Positions 15,561-29,896 of a stretch of 64,000 nucleotides of DNA are shown piece by piece (position 1 is the first letter of the stretch; each line of letters begins with the position of its first letter). The position numbers and the translations under genes were made by a program. Under the pieces are notes generated by a model. It saw only the letters and a list, made by a program, of their open reading frames with translations. It had not been told where the DNA came from and made no database searches. Location: contig NC_089178.1 of assembly GCF_947507565.1 (NCBI RefSeq), positions 1,302,001-1,366,000 of the forward strand, given 5' to 3'. This stretch comes from Oscarella lobularis. Taxonomy: Eukaryota > Porifera > Homoscleromorpha > Homosclerophorida > Oscarellidae.

Positions 15561-16029
15561 ATCATGGATATTTCGCGCTTGAAGTCGAGGAACACTCGGC
15601 GCATGGACTCCTAAGGGACCTCTGAAAATTTGTGAGCAAAGTACTGCGAGAAAAGTTCGTCAGTGAGAGAACGCCGCCAGCTCACGGAATGCGCCGTAAT
15701 AAACATGTTGCTAGGCAATAGAGTACCGATTCCCTGCGCAGACATGGCCCAGTAGACTAGATTGAACCTTGGACGAGAAAGGAGCGGGGGAATAGGCGAT
15801 TAGTTTACTCAAAAAGGAAGGCCGCCTCGAGACAGGCAAGAAAATAAAGACGCGAAGGTGCACTGCTTCAAAAGACGCCTCGTCTTCGCGTCAGACCTCA
15901 TTTCTAGTTGACAGAAGTCGTGATCCTTAGCATGACCTCCTTCAATTGAAGATACACCGTGACGACAGAAAGTTCAAAACACCCGGCTCACACAGATATG
16001 ATATCATGTGACGAGAAAGAAAATCGGTA

Positions 16030-19000
16030 CTACTGTCTACGATCCATCAAACGACGATATAACCAAAAACAACCCCACGAAATTACAGCCAAGCCAACTG
16101 CTGCGGCTAAAATGACAAACGCACCCCCAAAAGCCTTCAGCTTTAAGGGTTGCGGTCTTCCCACGTTGTCTCCTTCTTGTTCATTAGGCTGACACGCTCC
16201 TGCTTTAGTTATCCATTGATCGCGCAACTTTTCAACAGATCCGTCATCTTTCAATTGGAGCAGTGCCGTCGTGAAGTTTCTTCTATACGGCTGTCCCTGG
16301 CGCATTCCAATTCCGTAACCTCTTTTGTCAAAATCTCGTCCAATAAGCCTAGTGTTGCAATGTGGACTTGTGCTTACAGCGTACCCAAGTGACAGGTCGT
16401 CCCAAATGAAAACATAGCGACCGCTATTGTTGCGAACTCGTTCATATCCCTCATGAGCGTTTGCAACCATGACGTCTTTTGTCTTTTTCATAAAGTTACC
16501 CATTTTGCGGTATTTATCTATACTTGAAGTGTGAAAAAAACGTTCAGCGGCGGAGTCAATCACTGTGCCATATTGAACATTTGTTTGATCAGCAAGCTCG
16601 TCAACACTTTGAATTCCTGTTGGAATAGTGTCGGCTACAAAAAAAGTCGCTAAATTGGCCGTGTACGTAGCAACAACAATAATAGTAAAAAAGAACCAGC
16701 CGCCAAAAAGAAGACGTGATGAAAACGTGTTTCTCATCTTGTGCTTATTGCCAGTGGTAGGCACTTCAACAGTTTCATTGCTGTCAGTATCCGTTTCCAT
16801 ACCTTGTTGAGTCATCGTGCTAAAGAGCTGCCACACGCTTTCAAGATACAGATTGCAAAACGCTATGAACAATCCTGAAAGAAACAGCTCTAGACACAAA
16901 AGTATCAACGTTTGTTACTCACCATCAGTCAGTTCCACATTTGTTATACGAAATAGCGACAGAACAAATGGATACGTAAAGAGCATTCCTAAGAGAGTTA
17001 ACCAAAGTTCCCAGGAAAAGGGACGAAGAAATGCTAAAATGTTCTTCTCTTCCACTGTTTTCTTATAGCCATACAAAGTCAAACTAGCATCCATCCAGCA
17101 AGTGTCAGCAAATGAAATATACTTTTCCCGTTCACTGGTTACAAAAAGAGTTGCAACGGCAAGATCAGCTTCCTTTTAGAAAGAGTCACAAAGAGGTTAT
17201 GCAACAATTCCTATATGTCAGTCTTACACATTCAAGAAGCTGTGCCATCATTCCTGTAGCAGTGACACTTCCATTTTTGTCGATTATGTTTCCATACTTG
17301 TTTTCACGAGCTGGAATAATTGTATAAGTGAAATGCATGCGCTTCTGCAACTCGTTCATCAGATCAACAACCAGTCCGTCATACGAGCCCGTATCATTGA
17401 CGAAAAGAAAAGGACGCTCCTATATAAAATATATCTTAATTAATCTACTAAGGTTGCAACATAATCACGCAATAGATTGTACTTCTACTGAAGTCACATT
17501 GAAGTGATATGGATGGTCAATGCTAGGGCACTTCGTAGGAAATGACACTACGTCCCTTCGTCGTCTGTTCTGAGGTGAACGACTAAGATCCTCTTCAAAC
17601 AAAGGCTCCGAGACCATCAGATCATTGCCGCTCACGTAAGCGATCTACATACAAGTGTGCAGCCTTTTTCGTGGCGCCGGCATACTAAAATACGCACCTT
17701 CCCTGATCCACTAAGACGCAATATGTTATAAGAAGAATAAACTCTAGCCTTTCCTGATGATTCAAAAACAATTGTCTCAGATGCTCCAAAAATCGAATCA
17801 AGCTTTACGAAACGCTTAAATGTCTTTATTGAGTGGTACATATTAATGTTTGCTTACCTTTCGATCAGCAAACGCTTCAAAATGTTTATCAGCAGTAGAC
17901 TTTATAAGCAAAATAGCATCATAAACAGACATCAAGTTTGCCTGTAGTAATAAATGATGAGGATGATGATGATCAGATGATGCGATAAGAGACCTGTGCT
18001 CGTTTATTTGCTGATGGACAGTGAGCAAATAGTTCGCATTTCATAGCCTTCTCAAGTGATTGAATTCGCATTCTTTCCGGTATAACCCTTTCTACCCCCA
18101 ACAATTCTACGTCGACAGCATTAGACACTACCGCTATGTCTTTCCAAAACGATGGCTTGGATTCAATCTATGCAAAAGTTACTAGTGGCAATTTAACTGC
18201 AGCAGTCTATAGCTAATTTACCTCCCACGCAATGTCTTCTGTTACCAGCCACGCAATATTTTTCGTAGGCTCTTTTTCCTGCCACAATTTAAGCATCTAG
18301 AATGCAATCAGTAGTTATTGCATGCCGTTGAAAATTTCACTCTGCACCGCAATGAAGCGAAGATAACATGTGCGCGTATTACAGTGAACCATGACTAGAT
18401 CAACAAAAATCTCCATGGCTTCTTCGTCACTGAGCAAAGCAGAGCTGAAAACAGTAAATCCCGTTCTTTGTCCAAGTAGGCGAAGCAAGTCGAAACCTAA
18501 AGTAGAAAACGATCAATAGTGGTATACGTACAGTGTATTACGGTAAATGATCGAAACGAACGTACTTCGCTCTTCATCTGTATGCAAAAGAATGCGACTC
18601 CACTGAAAGCGACTTGCGGCGAGAGCTACAACTTTCATCTGTCCTTCAGCCGAATGCCCAAGGCCAATTTCTCTCGCACAGCGACCGGCGGCGTTCTTCG
18701 TCGTAGAGTTCATGGGAACTGTTACCGTAGGAATGCGGAAATCCGAAGTAGACAAACAAATGTGAGTCAAGTGGACTACAGGAACGTTGCACACAATGTC
18801 GCAATCTATACGTAAAACGGTTAGGAATCGCGGAAATATTGACGGCGTAAAACACACTATTCAGTGCCGACGTGTACACGACTCTTTCGGCCCCGCCCAG
18901 CAGAAGGGCCAACTGCTCCTTAGCGACAAATGGCTCCCGCTCATCCTGAAGCACCACTGCCAGCAAAAAGGAACTACTAGTAATATAGTTTTTGATGCAG

Positions 19001-19135
19001 CGGCAAAGAATGCTCACCAAAGTGAACGTCAGAGTCACGATGCGACGATGTCATCGGGTTGCCGCGAGCGAGAACGGCAAGGGTCACGAAAAGCAATTTC
19101 AAGTTGAGTAGATTGTAGTTCGAAAGGTCACTCAT
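16030..19135 (-). CDS. Ionotropic glutamate receptor-like channel, copy 2
   Basis: Same orientation and exon pattern as copy 1. Start at 19133-19135 (MSDLSNYNLLNLKLLFVTLA, signal peptide); stop at 16030. S1 contains EREKYISFADTCWMDASLTLYGYKK, so the ligand arginine is kept, but the preceding motif is VATLFVTS rather than the usual PLTI or copy 1's GPVTVT. The pore is SVWQLFSTMTQQGMETD (Q at the Q/R site), TM3 contains TYTANLATFF, S2 has GTVIDSAAERFF and FIWDDLSLGYA, and TM4 is followed by a short basic tail RRLMDRRQ. The two copies share most of S2 (for example GYGIGMRQGQPYRRN), so they arose by tandem duplication. Altered S1 suggests ligand specificity differing from copy 1. Confidence 0.93.
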
Positions 19136-20672
19136 AATGTCGCCTATCTGTAGCGCGCGATGAGTCGGCAAATTAATCGGCTTCTACACGTAAATTGCCC
19201 TGCGTAAAGATCTCGAATTCCAAATTAAATTAGTAGACAGAGAGCCAAGGACAAGCGTCATTTCCAGTCAGGCGTGGATAAAGCGCGCAGCTAGTGCGCA
19301 CCCGGATCATTTAGCTTGGGGCCTGCATGTGCAGCGATTGACGAAACGGCGCGATCTCTGCAACGTAAGCAGCGCTTTTGTACGAAGAACACTCTGCGCA
19401 TGGACTCCTAGCAGAGTTCCTGAATAATCACGAATTCGACGGAGAATCCGGCTACAAACTCGACGCTGTGTTTGGCGGAAAAGCGGAGACGGATGGTCAC
19501 GGATCTAAAAAAACATAGGCATAGGCATTCTCTACGCTTTACCCATGATCTAATAGCCGGAGCTGGTAATTTATAATTCAATAAAGTACTTATTACCGAT
19601 TCTTTCTTGCAGCGCAGAAACTTATCCGGGCTGGTGCCTTTGATCATTTTGACATGGCCATGATAGTCCATCCATTTCCATTTGATTTCCCCGCTCCTCC
19701 TTGCATTGCTTTAGACTAGCATATAAAAGAGAAGACGATCCTATGGCCAATGACGCTGCTATAGCAGCATACACAGGAAGGTCTCTTCTCCGTCAGCAAC
19801 TGAAACCGACGTGGAGAGAGTCCACGGCATTATAAAAGCGAGGAGAATCTTATTCCATGGTTATTGCTCGTCCTTTGCTACAGCCAGTGAAGTCACCTTA
19901 AAGTTGTTTTATCTCTTACTGACAGGGAAGTCAAAGTTCTGCGCGAGAAAGAAAAGCCGTTTTCTATGCAACATCCGTATGGTTCATCACACGCGTTACC
20001 CGAGCCTCTCAAGCAATCCCAAATTAGTTCAGAAGTATGTATCCAATTGCAAGCTAATCGGCTTTTCCTTGCAAATGTGACCATTGATCAAGGATCAATT
20101 GACATATGCAACGTCTCCTAGCTCATTCCCGCTCTTCATCCCAAGTTTAGTATTGGAACTGACGCGGCAATTCACACACAGACGCAACACATGCTCTCAG
20201 AAACGATCACTAAACGCAAAAACAAATAGCTAATATGTAGAGATACTCACTGAACAGACGTTTTCGACATCCATGCAACGCCCTAGTCACAAGAACTTTT
20301 GCTGCATATCATCGAGGAGTGGATTCCCAAACGGAGGTCTGGTGTGAATTCATTCACCGGAATTGTAATTACCAAGACACCTCCGGGTCATTAGCAACAT
20401 GCTTTTTATTGACAAATGAAATGAAACCTAATCAATAATCAAATCTAAATCTGCAGCAGTATAATCATCACATTGTATCTACACAAGTAGACAAAGAGGG
20501 GAAAATGAATATCTATTACATGCATCAAAGTTCAGAAAAGAGACAGGGGAAAATATGAGAGATTATCACTAGTACTATAGTAGTCAGTCTACGCAGTACC
20601 CTTCAAGTCTTCTTCAATCAAACACCACAATTCTATCCAGGAAAGGTAGAAAATGTAAAAACTTCTCCATCT
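19136..20672. other. Non-coding region between receptor copy 2 and HBP1
   Basis: About 1.5 kb with only short unsupported ORFs. The receptor-proximal part repeats the 40-bp upstream block shared with copy 1 (near 19370-19410). The last 300 bp before 20672 are A/T-rich and probably HBP1 3' UTR. I see no RNA gene or transposon ends. Confidence 0.5.
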
Positions 20673-22725
20673 TTACTTAATCATTAAAGAGCTCTTATTC
20701 TTTGAACTGGAATCCTTTAGGAAAAGAACAATAGAAGATTTAAAATTTTTTTAATTAATCTTGTTACCTTTCTTCGTTTCCAGCAATCCGGATTCAATCT
20801 CTTGTGTTCCTTGGCTAAATATTTGGCTTCTATAACGAATTTCTCTCTTTCTTCCCAAGACATTTCCTTCCACTTATCCCCCAAAATAACACTAATAGTC
20901 CTAAGAAAAAAACAATAAGATATTTTCTTTTTGTAAATAAATTTCCTACCGATTATCTTTTCCGGGATTGTCTTGCGTTATTTCCGTCCGATAACGCTTA
21001 GCAAAGAGCATAAACGCATTCATGGGACGTTTCACACGATCGGGATTCTTCTTCGTCAGTCTCTTCTTGCCTTGGGGAACAGTCGACTTGGGAGGACCTG
21101 AAGCGCTGTCCGACATCGCCGGAGAACTCAAGGGACTCGCTTCATTGACACTACGTTGCTAAAAGAGAAGAAATAATAATAATTAATGAATAATATATAT
21201 TGAACTCACTCTAGCCATATTACTCAAAACCAAAACGGCATCTGAATCTAACTCGGACAGACAAAGACTAAAGAGGAAATAAATAAATAAATAAATACAT
21301 GTATCTTTTTTTCCATGGTTCTTACCCAGATTCAGCTAAGAAGATATTATCGAATGTACAAGGCAAACAAACGTCATTGACTTCAAGCATGCGACACGCT
21401 TGCTTATAACGTCGTTCCGTCGTCTCAGGGTCAAGAGAACACCATCCCTTTCCCTTGACAATGAACGGATGATCGCAAGCGATTGCCGCCGTAATGCAAT
21501 CGCCGTCGATTTCGTTTCCTTCGTCTCCCGAATGAAATGTAGCTAGGAGGACTTTAGCGTTGTCGTGTGACGCTCGATAGGCGGTCAATTGTAGCTGATC
21601 GTCGTCGCGTATGCCGACGCGCTCCTGCGCGCGTTTCTGCGTTCGAATTTCTTCGATGTTGAGAAACGTCCCGTCGTCGTTCGATCGAAGTTTCGAGCCG
21701 GGAAGAAAGCAATTCCAAGCGAGCGCTGGATGAATGATGCCAACGGTCGCGGCGGCGGCGGCGGTAAATTCGTCATCGACGTCGCGAAGAAGAGGACTTT
21801 GGGGGCCCGTTGCGATTATGGCTAATTCGGTGAGCCAATCGGTTCGCGGATCTTCGTTTCGCTGTGATTCGGCCTGCGCTGGTTTCGATTTCGCTGGCGA
21901 AGTCGGAGGAATGACGTGCGCGCTTGCCGGATCGACGGTTCGGGCGGCGGGAGAGGGCGTTGGACAGGCGATCGTTCGTGGACGCTTCACGAGCGGCGCG
22001 CGAAGCTCGATCGAATCGTCTAACAAAGGTTCATAGATTCGTTATGCAATCGACGTCCCGTTTTGCGTTCGGGGCCGCCGTGGGGGGAAAGATTTTTGTC
22101 GCGCGCGCGCGTGTGACGCTCGACGCCGCGTTCCTTCGTTCGATTCGTTTTTGTCAGCGAACGATCGATTCGCGTGCGCGAACGAAGACGCGCAGTGTAT
22201 TTTCGAAGGGATTTAGCTTATCACGTGGGGGAGGGAGGATTGTTCGACGATGCAGCGCGGCGCGAGCTTCAAACGACAATGAATCGATCGCCATTTTGAC
22301 TTTTCGTTTCGTCGTCAATCGGCGACTCGCGCGAGAACGCGCTGTCGGGCCAAAGACGCGCGAGCGAGCGAACGATCGGGGAATCGCGAATCAGTGCGCA
22401 TTTCGTCGTCGCGAGCCGCGCGAAATTTGGGTTGCACTGCGAAGGTGCTACACAAGTTACCTGTTAGGCTTTCGTAGGCTATCGCCTCGTGGCAATTGAG
22501 ATCGGTGATGTTGAGCAGTGGCGACGTCGATTTTCGTCGCTTGCCGAAGACCGTCGAGTTTGAATGGGACGACGGGAAGCAAGGACTTGCGCTGCGATCT
22601 TTCGACAGAATTTCTAGAACCTGGCGAGAAAGCGGAAACCGAAATGAGTCGTTTGCCACGTGCGGGATGCAGGCGAGTTCATTTTTCCTGCTCCAATCGC
22701 GGCCACTTACCGGCGAGGCCGCCAT
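20673..22725 (-). CDS. HBP1: HBP1 transcription factor (AXH + HMG box)
   Basis: Minus-strand gene. The first ATG at 22725 opens MAASP, directly followed by a consensus gtaagt; the next exon begins VLEILSKDRSASP. The signature DWLTELAIIATGPQSPL equals the conserved N-terminal motif of animal HBP1. The AXH domain follows (LAWNCFLPGSKL ... HPFIVKGKGWCSLDP ... VNDVCLP), then SELDSDAVLVLSNMAR, and an HMG box (KRPMNAFMLFAKRYR ... ISVILGDKWKEMSWEER ... LNPDCWKRRK). Stop at 20673. HBP1 is a nuclear repressor that binds DNA through the HMG box and co-repressors through AXH, restraining cell-cycle and Wnt target genes. Domain order and length match the family. Retention of the first intron is possible because that frame stays open. 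Confidence 0.93.
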
Positions 22726-22918
22726 ATTCAAACCGTTCCTCAACGTTCAATGCGCGTGTCGCAATATTTTATCTTAACTGCTCATCGCTGATTGGCTGTT
22801 ACATGGAAACGCTAGCGTTCCAAAGTGCCCGTACTTAACAATAGGGATTATGTTTAGGAAAGTCGTAATGCGCGTGCGTCTTGATCACAAAGAGGAACTT
22901 TTTTGATTTCTCTCCTCA
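22726..22918. promoter_or_regulatory. HBP1/CENP-K divergent promoter
   Basis: 193 bp lie between the HBP1 ATG (minus) and the CENP-K ATG (plus). It contains a CCAAT-like element in reverse (GATTGGCTG near 22789) but no TATA. Inferred from arrangement. Confidence 0.5.
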
Positions 22919-24123
22919 ATGGTCGATACGAATGCTCTGCAAAGCTTGAAGGCTGAGATAGAAGCCGTAAGATCGACTACATAAGCTGCACGAACAAATA
23001 AGAGCACTTCTAGCTCAAAACCGAATGCGCAGCCTACGAAACAGTCGATCCGATCGACGAATCGACTCTATCGGTACAAAGAGAGTTGTCTCGAACCCCC
23101 TAAACCTTTACGCGGGGTACATTAGCCATGGAAAGTGGGCGTGTGGCACGAAAGTCTCGCCAAAGCCGAAGCGGAAGTCCTAAAGGAGCAGACACACGAA
23201 GGTAGAGTGGCTCGGCTAGACGTAAGGGGCACGTAAAGAGCATTGGTTACAGCATTGGTTTTTTTCACCACCCCGGAAACGATTGAACCCAATGTGTTGG
23301 CTGGCCTAAAACGAACTAACGACGATTTAGCGGCATCTTCAAAGGCTCTCGAAGAATGCAGGAGTCGAGCCGAGCGCCGATTGGCTCAGTAAGAGACTCT
23401 AATAGCGGTTTCATCTTTCTAAAAACGGGACGTCAGATTGAACGAGAGGCGGAGTCAGTTCTTGGAAATCAAAGGACAGATCGACGCAAAATTGGACGAG
23501 GCTCGTGTTGTTGGCGCCACTCCGTCGTCTGCCGTCTCGACTCGGTAAATGGTGTCACAATGGAATGCAAAATAGGTTTTAGATGAATTGGTTTGGGAAG
23601 GGGTAACGCAGACAAGAGAAAATTGAAGAAACAGCTTGAGCGTCTTTCTAAACAAATGGTCATAGTGCATAGTCAAGTGGGCAGGGAATTATGGTGATCT
23701 GGCTCTAGGACGAAGTGGCTACGGAATACTTTTCGTCACCTCAAACGCAGAAGAAAAGAAAAGTGAAGACTCCTCTTATAATCTATCTATATAATGTATA
23801 CTCGTCTTTTGACCAAGGGTCAAGGAACAGCCACCTTAGAATCGTTCTATGGACAAAGTCCAAGCTGTACTAAGTCTCTTACAAAGATAATCGAGGTGAT
23901 GATGACGCAAGACGCCAAGCACGGACACATAGTGACAATTTTTTTCCGTGTCTAGGAGTTGTCTCTTCTTCACGTGACCAGACCCCATTATCCCTATCGC
24001 GACGCGACTGACGCCGGCTATTGGCCAGGGTATGTAACAATCTTAGTCCAATGTGGCATCGCCCTGTTCAACCCGTCTAATTCAAGAGAAATCAAACTCA
24101 TTCCATTCCACAAATCCCTCTAA
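22919..24123 (+). CDS. CENPK: Centromere protein K
   Basis: A chain of short exons begins MVDTNALQSLKAEIEA. It continues through KTECAAYETVDPIDES, PWKVGVWHESLAKAEAEVLK, FFTTPETIEPNVLAGLK, a helical block LNERRSQFLEIKGQIDAKLD, then DEVATEYFSSPQTQKKRK, and ends with HYPYRDATDAGYWPGYVTIL followed by VQCGIALFNPSNSREIKLI. The last block and the TPETI segment align with human CENP-K (its C-terminus has WPPYVELLLRNGIAL). CENP-K is a coiled-coil kinetochore subunit of the constitutive centromere network. One junction, 23551-23617, does not keep frame with canonical splice sites, so an error, a missed mini-exon or a frameshift may be there. The stop is 26 bp before the convergent P450 stop codon. Confidence 0.82.
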
Positions 24124-24149
24124 TAATAATTATGACTTATAACCAAGTT

Positions 24150-25409
24150 TCATTTTCTTTTTGAAAAACGCGCTATCACATGCTCTCGCGGTCTCGTAAC
24201 AGGAAGCCACTTTATTTTCAAGTCCAGACCATCGGAAAACGACCACGTGTAATTTTTCACTAAATAAAGACAGCATCGTTTGACGAGTGCCTTAGACAGT
24301 GCCTTGCCCACGCAGCCACGCTGTCCACCACCAAACGTCCACACCATCTCGCGATGGTCCGCGTTCGAAGTCGACCAGCGAGCGGGATTGAATTTTTCCG
24401 GGTCAGGAAACAAGGAAGTGTCTCTATTCGCCGTGAATGTTGTATAAATGATGGAATGCCCCTGTGGAATGACGTAGTCTCCGAGACGAAAATCGCGCGT
24501 TGCTATTTTTCGACCGCCCAAAAAGGGCGGCCACAGGCGTTCGATTTCGAGAAGAACGTCGTCTAGGTAACCGTCGTCGTTTAGCGCGCGTTCTCGGCAC
24601 GAGTCGTTTTTTGCTAATTCCAAGCAAAATGACGTCAGGAGTGAGGCGAGTGCTTTGGGAGCGAGCGCGGATACGAAAAGGAGAACGTGTATAGCCGCTT
24701 CTTCTTTGTCGGCGAAGCCTCCGTCGGCGAGTGCGCGAAGCAACGTCGTTTCGTCGGCGCGTCGCATTCGATCGTAGATTTCAGTCATGAGTTTAGAGCG
24801 CGCTTCCATCGCGGCGCGAAAGCGCGATTTTCCGTAAAACGGCAATTTGAATTGAACCGGAAGCGAGACGACTCCGCGCCAGTGCTCGGTCGTGAGTTCG
24901 GTAAATTGACCGGACGTACGACGCAATTCATCGCCATCCATGCCGAGAAAGAGCGCTAGCGAGAGATCGGTCGCAAGCGCTTTGAAAGTCTTATAGAGAG
25001 CCACGCCCCCGTCGACACTGAGCTCGCGCAAATGATCGTCTATCACCGAATCGATGAGCGCATTATGAGCGCTAATTCGCTTCGGTTCGACGACCGACTG
25101 TATTATCGAACGGAGGCGAGCGAAATCGTCGTTGTCGGCGAAAATGATGCTACGCACGCCGAATAAGTCTTCGATGTGAGAGAGCGCCGAGCGATGGTAG
25201 TTCGACGCCTGTTCTTGAAGAAGACGACGAACGTCGTCGTTCGATGTGACGAAGACGGTCGATTTGCCGAGAATTCGCGTGCGAAAGAGAGTGCTGCCCG
25301 AAGCCGTTTGTTTCTTTTGAATGTACTGCATTGGATCGCGAGCAAATGAGACCGATTCGTCGACGAGAAAGCCGAATTTCGTACCACACGGTGGTAATTT
25401 TCGTGCCAT
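24150..25409 (-). CDS. Intronless cytochrome P450 with atypical I-helix
   Basis: A single uninterrupted ORF of 419 residues from the first ATG (25409). It shows the ExxR pair in EIERLWPPF, a PERF-like FNPARW and the heme-ligand motif FGGGQRGCVGKAL with its cysteine. It lacks an N-terminal membrane anchor in this exon, although a ttatag acceptor 14 bp upstream leaves room for an earlier exon. The I-helix, where most monooxygenases have (A/G)GxxT, reads VSALAPKALASLL, so the oxygen-activating threonine is absent. Family knowledge: P450s lacking that motif are often isomerases or dehydratases acting on peroxides. The general look is CYP26/CYP51-clan or bacterial-like, and I cannot name a family. 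Intronless structure among intron-rich neighbours suggests retroposition or transfer. Confidence 0.9.
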   Translation of the reverse strand: MARKLPPCGTKFGFLVDESVSFARDPMQYIQKKQTASGSTLFRTRILGKSTVFVTSNDDVRRLLQEQASNYHRSALSHIEDLFGVRSIIFADNDDFARLRSIIQSVVEPKRISAHNALIDSVIDDHLRELSVDGGVALYKTFKALATDLSLALFLGMDGDELRRTSGQFTELTTEHWRGVVSLPVQFKLPFYGKSRFRAAMEARSKLMTEIYDRMRRADETTLLRALADGGFADKEEAAIHVLLFVSALAPKALASLLTSFCLELAKNDSCRERALNDDGYLDDVLLEIERLWPPFLGGRKIATRDFRLGDYVIPQGHSIIYTTFTANRDTSLFPDPEKFNPARWSTSNADHREMVWTFGGGQRGCVGKALSKALVKRCCLYLVKNYTWSFSDGLDLKIKWLPVTRPREHVIARFSKRK

Positions 25410-25564
25410 TCTCAAAAAGGAACCTATAAGTACATGTACTCACACGCTAACACTACGTTCTACGGAACTAACCTTAGCAGAAGCGAGAACAACAGGGACA
25501 AGCTATGTAGGCTAGATCCCGGAATAAAGTGACGTCACTGCACAAAAATCACGCCGCACGCGTT

Positions 25565-29765
<4,201 letters not shown>

Positions 29766-29896
29766 GAATATGCCGGTTGTGTGGTTTTCGTCTTTTTTTA
29801 TTCAATAACGTACTTACAAATCAAAAAATACCGGTATGAACTCAACCGAAATAAATCTGAAATCTATAATCTGTTTTTCTCAGAGAAAACTTACAT

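Larger units (their letters stand above)
15040..16029. other. Spacer between the two glutamate receptor genes
   Basis: No supportable gene. It holds the promoter of receptor copy 1, a 3x13-bp direct repeat and a GGATCAGGC-type repeat (annotated separately). It also carries a roughly 40-bp block at about 15574-15613 that recurs upstream of receptor copy 2 (about 19370-19410). Confidence 0.6.

Noticed and set aside
21924-22499. A 191-residue plus-strand Arg-rich ORF.
   Set aside because: Opposite the HBP1 exon and first introns in GC-rich sequence; composition is a codon shadow and HBP1 is strongly supported.
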